From positions 1,054,001 through 1,118,000 of the forward strand of contig NZ_CP144914.1 of the NCBI RefSeq assembly GCF_008014775.2: DNA of 64,000 nt. The letters run 5' to 3'. Positions 1 to 6,724 of the stretch are shown one piece after another. Below the pieces are notes generated by a model, which saw only the letters and a list, made by a program, of their open reading frames with translations, was not told the DNA's origin and searched no databases. This DNA is from Alkalicoccus halolimnae (GTDB lineage Bacteria; Bacillota; Bacilli; Bacillales; Salisediminibacteriaceae). The number at the start of each line of letters is the position of its first letter. Positions within the stretch are counted from its first letter, which is position 1. The position numbers were made by a program, and so were the translations under genes.

Positions 1-1908
1 GATCCATCTTCCGGGGAAGGAATTTTGTACGGCGAATACTTAGTAAATGCCCAGGGAGAAGACGTAGTGGCCGGTATCCGCACGCCTCAGCCAATTGCGA
101 CGCTGAAAGACGTCATGCCGGATGTATATGAACAGTTCGCTTCGACATGCAACCGTCTGGAAGCCCACTACGGAGATATGCAGGACATTGAATTTACTGT
201 TGAAAGCGGAAAGTTATATCTTCTGCAGACGAGAAACGGCAAGCGCACGGCTCAGGCCGCAGTCAAAATCGCGGTGGATATGAAAAAAGAAAATGTCCTT
301 ACGAAAGAAGAGGCGCTTCTGCGCGTCAATCCGGATCAGCTCAACCATCTTCTTCACCGGCGAATAGATGAAAACTATGAGCGGAACAGTCTGATTAAAG
401 GTCTCCCTGCCTCTCCTGGAGCAGCCACAGGAAAAGTCGTCTTTACAGCAGACGATGCCGATTTATGCGCGAAAAAAGGAGAAAAGGTGATCCTCGTCCG
501 TCCGGAAACAACTCCTGATGATATTCACGGTATTATCGCTTCGGAAGCAGTTGTGACAAGCCGGGGAGGCATGACGAGCCACGCAGCCGTCGTTGCCCGC
601 GGCATGGGAAAAGCTTGTATCTGCGGCTGTGACGGTCTGAAAATTAATCTGGAAGATAAACAGTTTTCCGTGAACGGGCAGATTGTCCAATACTTCGACA
701 CGATTACGATTGACGGATCGACAGGCGAAGTCTTTCTCGGGGAAGTACCGATGATGGAGCCGGAGCTTTCCGGGGAATTTCAGGAGCTGCTCGTCTGGTC
801 TGATGAGCTGCGCCGCATGGGAGTCCGCTCCAATGCAGACAATCCGCACGACGCAGCCAAGTCGCGCGAACTTGGAGCAGAAGGCATCGGCCTGTGCCGT
901 ACGGAGCATATGTTTATGGATCCTGCCCGAATCCCGATCGTTCAGGAAATGATTCTTGCAGATACGCAGACCGAACGTGAAAAGGCGCTTGAAAAGCTGC
1001 TGCCGATGCAGCAGGAAGATTTCACGGGTATATTCAAGGAAATGGCCGGACTTCCCGTGACGATCCGTCTGCTCGATCCGCCGCTGCATGAATTTCTTCC
1101 GGATAAAGAAGAGCTGCTCGTCGATCTGACGAAACTGCAGATAACGGATCCGGCTTCTCCTCAGCTTAAGGAAAAGCAGAAACTGATGAGGAAACTGCGG
1201 GAACTCGATGAATTTAATCCGATGCTCGGCCACCGCGGCTGCAGGCTGGGGATGACACATCCGGAAATTTATGAAATGCAGGCAAAAGCGGTGTTCTATG
1301 CCGCCGCCGATCTGGCGGGGCAGGGACAGGAAGTGAAACCGGAAGTGATGATTCCGCTCGTCGGGCATGTGAATGAATTAAAAGCAATGCGCCTCGTTGT
1401 GGAAAATGCCGCGCAGGTGGTAGCTGAAGAAACCGGACAGAAGCTCGATTACACGGTCGGCACGATGATCGAAGTCCCGCGTGCGGCCCTCACGGCAGAC
1501 GAAATAGCCGCCGAAGCAGATTTCTTTTCTTTCGGAACAAATGACCTGACCCAGACGACGTTCGGTTACAGCCGCGACGATGCCGAAGGGAAATTCCTGA
1601 CCCGCTACGTCGAAACGGAAGTCCTCGAAGCGAATCCATTTATGGAAATCGACCGCAAAGGCGTCGGGAAACTCGTGGAGATGGGCGTCAATCTGGGCCG
1701 CGGAACAAAACCGGGGCTGAAGACCGGTATTTGCGGCGAACACGGGGGAGATCCTCATTCGATTCAGTTCTGCGAAAATCAGGGACTCGACTACGTAAGC
1801 TGTTCGCCTTTCCGTGTTCCTGTGGCAAGACTCGCCGCTGCCCAGGCGGCGATTATGGCACAGCAGAAAGCAGCTGCTGCTGATAAATCTGTGCGGAAGG
1901 CTTTATAG
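1..1908 (+). CDS. ppdK: pyruvate, phosphate dikinase, 5'-truncated by window edge
   Basis: Interconverts pyruvate + ATP + Pi with PEP + AMP + PPi in the cytosol. The reading frame is open from base 1, so the N-terminal part of the nucleotide-binding domain (roughly 240 residues, judged from a usual length near 875-880) lies outside the window. Seen here: the end of the ATP-grasp domain (LYLLQTRNGKRTAQAAVKIA), the phosphohistidine swivel domain with GGMTSHAAVVARG (His codon at 580-582), and the C-terminal PEP-binding TIM barrel with GLCRTEHMF, GTNDLTQTTFG and the catalytic cysteine in TGICGEHGG (codon 1732-1734). A TTG at 25 is an internal Leu, not a start. A terminator follows, so this is the end of its transcription unit. 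The usual DUF299 regulatory kinase is not in view. PTS enzyme I and PEP synthase share the fold, but the TRNGKRT linker favours PPDK. Confidence 0.95.
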   Translation, partial: DPSSGEGILYGEYLVNAQGEDVVAGIRTPQPIATLKDVMPDVYEQFASTCNRLEAHYGDMQDIEFTVESGKLYLLQTRNGKRTAQAAVKIAVDMKKENVLTKEEALLRVNPDQLNHLLHRRIDENYERNSLIKGLPASPGAATGKVVFTADDADLCAKKGEKVILVRPETTPDDIHGIIASEAVVTSRGGMTSHAAVVARGMGKACICGCDGLKINLEDKQFSVNGQIVQYFDTITIDGSTGEVFLGEVPMMEPELSGEFQELLVWSDELRRMGVRSNADNPHDAAKSRELGAEGIGLCRTEHMFMDPARIPIVQEMILADTQTEREKALEKLLPMQQEDFTGIFKEMAGLPVTIRLLDPPLHEFLPDKEELLVDLTKLQITDPASPQLKEKQKLMRKLRELDEFNPMLGHRGCRLGMTHPEIYEMQAKAVFYAAADLAGQGQEVKPEVMIPLVGHVNELKAMRLVVENAAQVVAEETGQKLDYTVGTMIEVPRAALTADEIAAEADFFSFGTNDLTQTTFGYSRDDAEGKFLTRYVETEVLEANPFMEIDRKGVGKLVEMGVNLGRGTKPGLKTGICGEHGGDPHSIQFCENQGLDYVSCSPFRVPVARLAAAQAAIMAQQKAAAADKSVRKAL

Positions 1909-1948
1909 CTTTCAATACCGTCTGAATGTAAGCATCTTACAGCACTCG

Positions 1949-2004
1949 AAATAGGCTTTCATGGTGATATATAGATCATCATGAAGGCCTATTTTATGTT
2001 TTTT
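1949..2004 (+). terminator. rho-independent terminator after ppdK
   Basis: Long inverted repeat AATAGGCtTTCATG ... CATGAAgGCCTATT, followed by TTATGTTTTTT. It isolates ppdK from degV. Confidence 0.75.
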
Positions 2005-2119
2005 CCGTCAAAGTCAGCTTTCACAGAGTCATTTTTAAAGGAAGAAATTAGTACCTAGTAATAGAATCACGTACAGGTTATAATAGAGGAAATGACGGAC
2101 AGAAAGTGAGAGGATAGCG

Positions 2120-2977
2120 ATGCCAAACAAACGAATAGCCTGGGTGACCGACAGCACGGCTTATATTACCGAAGAGCTTGCTGCGCACCCCGACGTGTAC
2201 GTTCTGCCGCTTTCTATAACCTTTAACGATGATACGTATGAAGACGGAGTCGATTTGACTTCGGATGAACTGTACAAAAAAATCCGCGCGGACAAAGAAG
2301 TCCCTAAAACTTCGCAGCCGCCGGCGGGAAGATTTGCAGAACTTTACGACATCCTGAAAGAAAAATACGACGCCGCAGTCTCGGTGCATATTTCAAGTCA
2401 GCTGAGCGGAACGTATTCCAGCGCTCTGCAGGGGCAGGAAATTTCCGGTTTTCAGGTCGAGGTGGTCGATTCCCTTTCTATGTCCTATGCGATTACGACG
2501 TTGATCGAAAGAGGGATGAAGCAGGCCGGGGAAGGTGTGGATCCGGCGACAATTGGTGAAAACCTGCAGGCAGAAGCGAAACGGTCTGAATGCTACGTGC
2601 TCCTCGGAAGTCTGGAGCAGTTTTATAAAGGCGGGCGCATGTCCGGAGCTTCGTATCTTATCGGCAACCTGTTGAAAGTAAAGCCGATTATTAAGATCAC
2701 GAACGAAGGAACGTTCGAAGTTTTCCAAAAAGTCCGCTCCGAGAAAAAAGCGATTCGGCGTATGGCGGAGCTGCTTGGAGAAGCAAGGAAAGTTCATACG
2801 ATTCACGGTGTACAGATTATGCACGGAAACGCTCCTGCAAAGGCTGCGGAACTAAAGCAGCTGGTCGAGGAGAAGTTTGCTGATCTGGATATTGTTGTAG
2901 GAGAAATCAGTTCCACTATTGCCGTTCATGCGGGCGAAGGCACCCTCGGCATGGTCTGGCATAACGAAGAAGCTTAA
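2120..2977 (+). CDS. DegV family fatty-acid-binding protein
   Basis: Family members (FakB type) bind a fatty acid and present it to a FakA kinase for phospholipid synthesis. The 285-residue length is normal for DegV. Seen: the N-terminal IAWVTDSTAYI strand-turn, the TSQPPAGRF segment matching the conserved T-S-Q-P fatty-acid pocket motif, VHISSQLSGTYSSA, and a C-terminal half with GGRMSG and KPIIKITNEG. The ATG has GAGAGGATAGCG in front. A TATAAT at 2079-2084 with a weak -35 at 2056-2061 could be its promoter. It is flanked by terminators on both sides, so it is monocistronic. FakA is not in the window. Substrate preference cannot be read from sequence. Confidence 0.9.
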   Translation: MPNKRIAWVTDSTAYITEELAAHPDVYVLPLSITFNDDTYEDGVDLTSDELYKKIRADKEVPKTSQPPAGRFAELYDILKEKYDAAVSVHISSQLSGTYSSALQGQEISGFQVEVVDSLSMSYAITTLIERGMKQAGEGVDPATIGENLQAEAKRSECYVLLGSLEQFYKGGRMSGASYLIGNLLKVKPIIKITNEGTFEVFQKVRSEKKAIRRMAELLGEARKVHTIHGVQIMHGNAPAKAAELKQLVEEKFADLDIVVGEISSTIAVHAGEGTLGMVWHNEEA

Positions 2978-2997
2978 TAAAACGACCGGTTCTGGTC

Positions 2998-3048
2998 AAA
3001 AGAGAGCAGCTCGCGACACTTGTTGTCGGAGCTGCTCTCTTTCTTATT
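2998..3048 (+). terminator. terminator after degV
   Basis: Perfect 12-bp stem AGAGAGCAGCTC / GAGCTGCTCTCT with a further internal CGACA/TGTCG stem, followed by TTCTTATT. Confidence 0.8.
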
Positions 3049-3123
3049 CCGTCTGTGGGAGCTTTTTTTGTATCGACGGATTAGCAGTGACTTAAAAATA
3101 TAAGTCGGGGAAGGCGCTTCTTT

Positions 3124-3327
3124 TTAGTGCTGCGATTTTCTAAACACCTTTTCCGCCTGGGCTTTAGGGGAGAGGAGGGTGGTCTCCTGTGGGTCTTCCA
3201 GGAGGTTTTGTTTCAGACCGGCTTCGCGGATCAGGCGGTAGGCTTCTCTGTCAGAAAGGTGAAATTGGGCGGCAAGAAAAGCTGCTGTCTGCGATAAATA
3301 ATCATCCCGTTCACGCCTCGTCCACAT
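3124..3327 (-). CDS. small conserved-looking protein of unknown function
   Basis: I do not recognise this 67-residue product. It begins MWTRRERDDYLSQTAAFLAAQFHLSDREAYRLIREAGL, amphipathic helical with a helix-turn-helix-like look (FHLSDREAYRLIREAG), and ends in a basic tail. No signal peptide, cysteine or membrane segment. The ATG (3327) overlaps the last codons of the DUF192 gene by 17 bases and is preceded by AGAAAGGATTTCTCC, a good ribosome site, so it is probably translated as the second gene of a two-gene operon. It could be a small DNA-binding or adaptor protein; that is a guess from helix pattern only. Confidence 0.6.
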   Translation of the reverse strand: MWTRRERDDYLSQTAAFLAAQFHLSDREAYRLIREAGLKQNLLEDPQETTLLSPKAQAEKVFRKSQH

Positions 3328-3643
3328 GGAGAAATCCTTTCTGAATCGACACCCTGCTTCCCGGGCTCACCCCATTTCGTTCGACGAATCCGGGCGGCAG
3401 TTCCACCACGCTTTTTGCATGTTTTACAGGCAGAATGAGACGCCACGGCTTCACTTCTTCTTTTACAGCGATAATCTGCTGCGAAGCATCCAGAAACAGC
3501 ACGTCGATGCTCGTTCTCATAAAAAACATATGGATCGAATTGCACGGAGTGATCCATAATGCCTCAGTAACCTCCGGTACGAACATCAATCCTTTAAAGC
3601 GGCTTCCGAACGTATCAGCTAAGCGGATGGGCAGCTGTTCCAT
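3311..3643 (-). CDS. DUF192 family protein
   Basis: DUF192 proteins are about 100-120 residue beta-rich domains of unknown biochemical role. Seen in this 110-residue product: RFKGLMFVPEVTEALWITPCNSIHMFFMRTSIDVLFLD, matching the family core (R-x-x-G-L-M ... P-C-x-x-I-H-x-x-x-M-x-x-x-I-D-V-x-F-L), then WRLILPVKHAKSVVELPPG. The start at 3643 was chosen because GGAGGAATACG sits directly in front; an upstream in-frame ATG would add a hydrophobic stretch without a ribosome site. Most relatives I recall are exported, but this start gives no signal peptide. It is divergent from the first Tad operon, sharing the 3644-4003 intergenic region. Confidence 0.85.
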   Translation of the reverse strand: MEQLPIRLADTFGSRFKGLMFVPEVTEALWITPCNSIHMFFMRTSIDVLFLDASQQIIAVKEEVKPWRLILPVKHAKSVVELPPGFVERNGVSPGSRVSIQKGFLHVDEA

Positions 3644-3796
3644 CGTATTCCTCCTAGAGTTATTAAGTAATATTTTTATTATTACACAGGTTCTTTTTAA
3701 TGAATACAAAAACATGAAAAGCCCGAAAGATATTACTGGGAATTGCAGATGCACAGCTGAAAACGAAAGAGTATGGCATAAAGCATAGGGGCTACT

Positions 3797-3814
3797 AAGT
3801 GAAATAATTCACAA
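3797..3814. promoter_or_regulatory. candidate Rex-type operator upstream of Tad operon 1
   Basis: GTGAA-ATAA-TTCAC inverted repeat followed by AA. It fits the Firmicute Rex consensus TTGTGAA-N4-TTCACAA in the right half completely and in the left half apart from two outer bases. It lies about 100 bp upstream of the likely pilin promoter, in the shared region with DUF192. Sequence match only; no binding evidence. Confidence 0.35.
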
Positions 3815-3907
3815 AGTATTCAGTTGGACTATGCATAATCAGAGATAATTTTGACATTAAATCTCTCACAAATCTCTGAAAAATGTTATAAATAGGTCTT
3901 AAGTACC

Positions 3908-3936
3908 TTACCTTGTTCACTTTAATGAATTATTAT
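3908..3936 (+). promoter_or_regulatory. candidate promoter of Tad operon 1
   Basis: TTACCT - 17 bp - TATTAT. The 12-mer GAATTATTATAA covering the -10 (3927-3938) recurs exactly in front of the pilin genes of the second Tad operon (11644-11655), with a matching -35 at the same spacing. This argues that the element is functional. Confidence 0.5.
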
Positions 3937-4003
3937 AAGAAATAAGAAAGAGTCGTTAGCAGCATTTGACAATTCATTTAAAACTATACAGGAGGCGTTC
4001 ACT

Positions 4004-4204
4004 ATGGTGGATATTTTTAAGCAGTTAGTTACAGAAGAAGAAGGACAGGGCATGGCGGAGTATGCGTTAATTCTTGCAGGAGTAGCGGTAGTCGTTATTG
4101 CCGTTATTATGACTCTAGGTGACACAATTGCCAACTTCTTCCAGGATGATGTTATTAGTGAGTTCGATACTGGCACTGAAACTGAAACTGAAACTGGCAC
4201 TTGA
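4004..4204 (+). CDS. flp: Flp/Fap family pilin, Tad operon 1
   Basis: Major subunit of a Tad (type IVc) pilus. The 66-residue prepilin has the class signature EEEG-QGMAEYALILAG: a short charged leader, a Gly cleavage site, Glu at +5 and adjacent Tyr, then a hydrophobic helix (about residues 22-45) that anchors and packs the fibre. Cleavage after EEEG would leave about 52 residues. The start has an exact GGAGG. The tail ends DTGTETETETGT, encoded by tandem ACTGAA units, and has no counterpart in the three pilins of operon 2; it could be surface exposed or modified. A hairpin and terminator follow immediately, consistent with pilin being made in excess over the assembly proteins. Confidence 0.93.
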   Translation: MVDIFKQLVTEEEGQGMAEYALILAGVAVVVIAVIMTLGDTIANFFQDDVISEFDTGTETETETGT

Positions 4205-4214
4205 TGATTATAGT

Positions 4215-4231
4215 GTGTCTTTCTGAGGCAC
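4215..4231 (+). other. small conserved RNA hairpin between pilin and prepilin peptidase (operon 1)
   Basis: GTGTCT / AGGCAC six-base stem with a five-base loop. The same stem sequence with a four-base loop occurs at the corresponding place in operon 2 (12570-12585), though surrounding intergenic sequence has diverged. Confidence 0.45.
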
Positions 4232-4239
4232 AGGAAGGA

Positions 4240-4278
4240 AAGAGCTGTCCTAGCGCCTGCGCTGGGCGGCTCTTTTTT
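4240..4278 (+). terminator. intra-operon terminator after pilin 1
   Basis: Stem AGAGCTGTCC-(T)-AGCGC with GCGCT-GGGCGGCTCT (one bulged T, several G-U pairs), then TTTTTT. It lies 22 bases before the prepilin peptidase start and so probably acts as a partial terminator lowering downstream expression. Confidence 0.75.
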
Positions 4279-4299
4279 CGGTAGGAAGGAGGAAAATTT

Positions 4300-4812
4300 G
4301 TGTCTCTTTTTATAATAGTTATTCTGGCGGCCGTACTCGGCATTTCTTTTTTTACCGATATTGCGTCGCGGAGAATCTTAAATATAGTGACATTTCCGGC
4401 GATGCTTCTCGGTTTTCTTTATTATACGCTTGCTGGCGGACTGGAAGGTTTTCTTTTCAGCGGTGCAGGCTTTCTAACCGGGCTGGCTGTCCTTTTTATT
4501 CCCTTTGCTTTAGGCGGGATGGGAGCGGGAGACGTCAAGCTGATGGCGGCTGTAGGAGCACTAGCGGGTACAGGTTTTGTTCTGGCAACATTTGTGCTTG
4601 GAGCTATCATCGGTGGATTCCTCGCATTATTTATACTTCTGAAAAAACAGGGGCTTCTTTCTTCAATGAAAGCTGTTTTTTATTTTATTCCTTTTATAAA
4701 GGGAGGAAGCCTGCAGGGGATTCGTCAGACTGCAAAAACTACAACCATGCCCTACGGGGTGTCAATAGTGCTCGGTGCAGTAATGGCCTATGCAGGAGGG
4801 TTCGGACTATGA
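4300..4812 (+). CDS. tadV: prepilin peptidase, CpaA/TadV type, operon 1
   Basis: Membrane aspartyl protease (A24 family) that cleaves the Flp prepilin and TadE/TadG-like pseudopilins. The 170-residue protein is almost entirely hydrophobic with about five or six membrane helices and lacks the N-terminal methylase domain of PilD, as is usual for the Tad type. Catalytic aspartates are visible in FFTDIASRRILN (near residue 22) and in GMGAGDVKLMAAVGA (the GxGD motif, near residue 80). The start is GTG at 4300, preceded by GGAAGGAGG. It follows the pilin terminator and overlaps tadE by four bases (ATGA). Confidence 0.93.
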   Translation: MSLFIIVILAAVLGISFFTDIASRRILNIVTFPAMLLGFLYYTLAGGLEGFLFSGAGFLTGLAVLFIPFALGGMGAGDVKLMAAVGALAGTGFVLATFVLGAIIGGFLALFILLKKQGLLSSMKAVFYFIPFIKGGSLQGIRQTAKTTTMPYGVSIVLGAVMAYAGGFGL

Positions 4813-5186
4813 AAAGCGAACGAGGTCAGTCGATGGTGGAGTTTGCTTTAGTCGTCCCGCTTCTTATTATCCTTTTGTTTGGAATCGTTGATGTAAGCCG
4901 TCTTTTCCATGCTTCGCTTACGATGGACCATGCAGGCAGAGAAGCTGCCCGGGCTGCCTCTCTGCAGCTCAGTGATGCAGAAGTCATCGGGACAGCTGTA
5001 GACAGCGGTTCCAGCATTTCACTGGCTTCCGGTCATGTAGACATTTCTCCCGGGGCAGGTGCCCGAATGTCCGGAGAGAGGGTGACGATTACCATTACGT
5101 ATCCGGTGGATTTTCTAACACCGGTAATTGGAAATATGGCTGGTTCATTTGAGCTTACGAACACGACAGTGATGAGGGTGGAGTGA
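4809..5186 (+). CDS. tadE: TadE-like pseudopilin, operon 1
   Basis: Minor pilin-like protein of the Tad machine. The 125 residues begin MKSERGQSMVEFALVVPLLIILLFGIVDVSRLF: RG-QSMVEFAL is the TadE prepilin-like site (Glu at +5 of the mature form), followed by one membrane helix and the typical DxxRxFH segment. The rest is a small beta-rich extracellular domain. It overlaps the preceding and following genes, indicating translational coupling. The paralogue at 13186 has the same length and is similar throughout. Confidence 0.88.
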   Translation: MKSERGQSMVEFALVVPLLIILLFGIVDVSRLFHASLTMDHAGREAARAASLQLSDAEVIGTAVDSGSSISLASGHVDISPGAGARMSGERVTITITYPVDFLTPVIGNMAGSFELTNTTVMRVE

Positions 5187-5191
5187 TTGGT

Positions 5192-6094
5192 ATGTGGAAA
5201 CAGCTGAAAAATGAAGAACGAGGAAACATCATCGTGATTTTTGCATTCGCTCTCTCTATGCTTATGGGCTTTGCAGCAATTGCAGTAGATGCGGGTCAGC
5301 TTTATTTTGAAAAAAGCAATCTGCAGAAAACGGTGGACGCCGCTGCTCTTGCTGGAGCTCATGCCTACTATTCAGGCGATTCTAATTTAGAAGCACAGGA
5401 AATAGCAGACCTGAATGGTTTTCAGATAGCGGGTTCACAAATAACTGTTGAAAATGGGAGGGTAACTGTACAACATGAATCGAACGTACCTTTGTCGTTT
5501 GCCAGAATGATCGGCATAAATGATGCTGACGTATTTGCATCTTCCACCGCTGCAACAGGTGCTCTCGGCAAGGGAGATCGAATAGCGCCGATTGCCATAG
5601 AAGAGAGTGAAATTCCTGATGGGAAGTATTTAAACTGTGCCAAACCCGAAGATGGGGGAAACTGTGGATACTTGACGGGGAACGGAACAGGAGCCTCTTC
5701 TTTGAACGAGGCACTTGTTTATGGAAAAACGATTGAAATTGGCACATATGAACTCGAAACCGAACCCGGAGCAAAAGTCGGCCAGGTAAGAAGCGCTGTA
5801 GATGAAATTATTTCTAAAGACAGCGGAAACAACAAATGCGACAGCTATTCTACAGCGGATGCTTCCTGTTACAGGGTAATTACAGTAGCGGTAACGGAAT
5901 CCGGGGCCTTCAGCGACGCTTCCGGCCGCGACCACGTTAACGTTCTCGGCTTTGCTTCCTATTGGGTGGAAGGATTTACAAACCAAGGAGGAAACAGCCG
6001 TATAGTCGGCCATTATATCGATATGGTACGGCTCGGGGAACTGGATCCTAATGCAAAAAACTACGGCTCCCACGTAGTAAAACTGATGGAATAA
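5192..6094 (+). CDS. tadG: TadG-like pilus assembly protein, operon 1
   Basis: Seen: a short cytosolic leader, the NEERGNIIVIFAFALSMLMGFAAIAVDAG membrane segment and the YFEKSNLQKTVDAAALAGA motif of the TadG/Flp-assembly N-terminal domain, then an extracellular region of about 250 residues. Length is 300 residues from the ATG at 5192, chosen because GGGTGGAG lies eight bases upstream; a GTG at 5183 overlapping the tadE stop is the alternative. Four cysteines in the outer part (LNCAKPEDGGNCGY and NNKCD...ASCYR) could form two disulfides; the same cysteines are kept in TadG2. Role in the machine is inferred from family and operon position. Confidence 0.85.
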   Translation: MWKQLKNEERGNIIVIFAFALSMLMGFAAIAVDAGQLYFEKSNLQKTVDAAALAGAHAYYSGDSNLEAQEIADLNGFQIAGSQITVENGRVTVQHESNVPLSFARMIGINDADVFASSTAATGALGKGDRIAPIAIEESEIPDGKYLNCAKPEDGGNCGYLTGNGTGASSLNEALVYGKTIEIGTYELETEPGAKVGQVRSAVDEIISKDSGNNKCDSYSTADASCYRVITVAVTESGAFSDASGRDHVNVLGFASYWVEGFTNQGGNSRIVGHYIDMVRLGELDPNAKNYGSHVVKLME

Positions 6095-6112
6095 CAGCAG
6101 GAGGACACAGTG

Positions 6113-6724
6113 ATGAGCACAAAAAAAATCTGGATAATCGCAATTTTTACCGGCTTTATTGCAGCGATTCTGCTGTACAGCTCGCTCATAAGCAGTAGCT
6201 CCTCCCAGGAAGAGGAGCAGGAACAGCAAGCTCTGGAACAGCAGGCGGCTGAACAGGCAGAAGAAGAGGCATTGACCCGCCAGCAGGTAAATCCTATGGA
6301 CGATATTGAACAGGGGATGAGAGCTGTTTCTATACCCATTGATAATACGGTTCACGGAGTTTCCGGATACATAGAACCGAAATCACATGTGGATATTATT
6401 GCATTTGAAACATTGGAACCGGAAATGGATGATGAAGATTCAGAAGAAATAGAGGTGGAGACGGCAGGGGAAGAACTAAGTGCCGAACTGCTTTTACAAA
6501 ATGTTAAGGTACTTGCGGCCGGAAGAGCGTACGACGCAGAAGCGGATGCTTTGCGCTACGTTCAGATTACGGTGGAAGTAACTCCTGAAGAAGGGGTACT
6601 GCTTAGTCTTGCTGAAAAAAATGCGGACGGATTTTATTTTATGCTGCGTGATGAAGAAGACGACAGCATAGAAGAAGAGGGTGTCGAAATCACACGGCCT
6701 ATCCTTAGAGGGGAGGGGCAGTAA
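6113..6724 (+). CDS. cpaB: CpaB/RcpC-like SAF-domain protein, operon 1
   Basis: Seen: an N-terminal membrane helix (IWIIAIFTGFIAAILLYSSLI), a Glu/Gln-rich linker (residues about 28-58), then a SAF-type domain with MRAVSIPIDNTVHGVSGYIEPKSHVDIIA, and a second acidic stretch in the middle. In Gram-negatives RcpC/CpaB works with the secretin; here no outer membrane exists, so a wall-side role is inferred. Start ATG 6113 follows GGAGGACACAGTG; a GTG three bases earlier is less likely. It overlaps tadZ as TAATG. Confidence 0.82.
   Translation: MSTKKIWIIAIFTGFIAAILLYSSLISSSSSQEEEQEQQALEQQAAEQAEEEALTRQQVNPMDDIEQGMRAVSIPIDNTVHGVSGYIEPKSHVDIIAFETLEPEMDDEDSEEIEVETAGEELSAELLLQNVKVLAAGRAYDAEADALRYVQITVEVTPEEGVLLSLAEKNADGFYFMLRDEEDDSIEEEGVEITRPILRGEGQ

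Noticed and set aside
463..1368. Long minus-strand open frame opposite ppdK
   Set aside because: Shadow of a strongly coding plus-strand gene; no ribosome site, no recognisable domain, Arg/His/Phe-rich composition typical of antisense frames. The same holds for similar frames opposite guaA, rsbQ-GGDEF and others.
4215..4278. c-di-GMP riboswitch before the Tad assembly genes
   Set aside because: No GEMM-I core (GNRA tetraloop and receptor stems) or GEMM-II pattern; only a simple hairpin and terminator.
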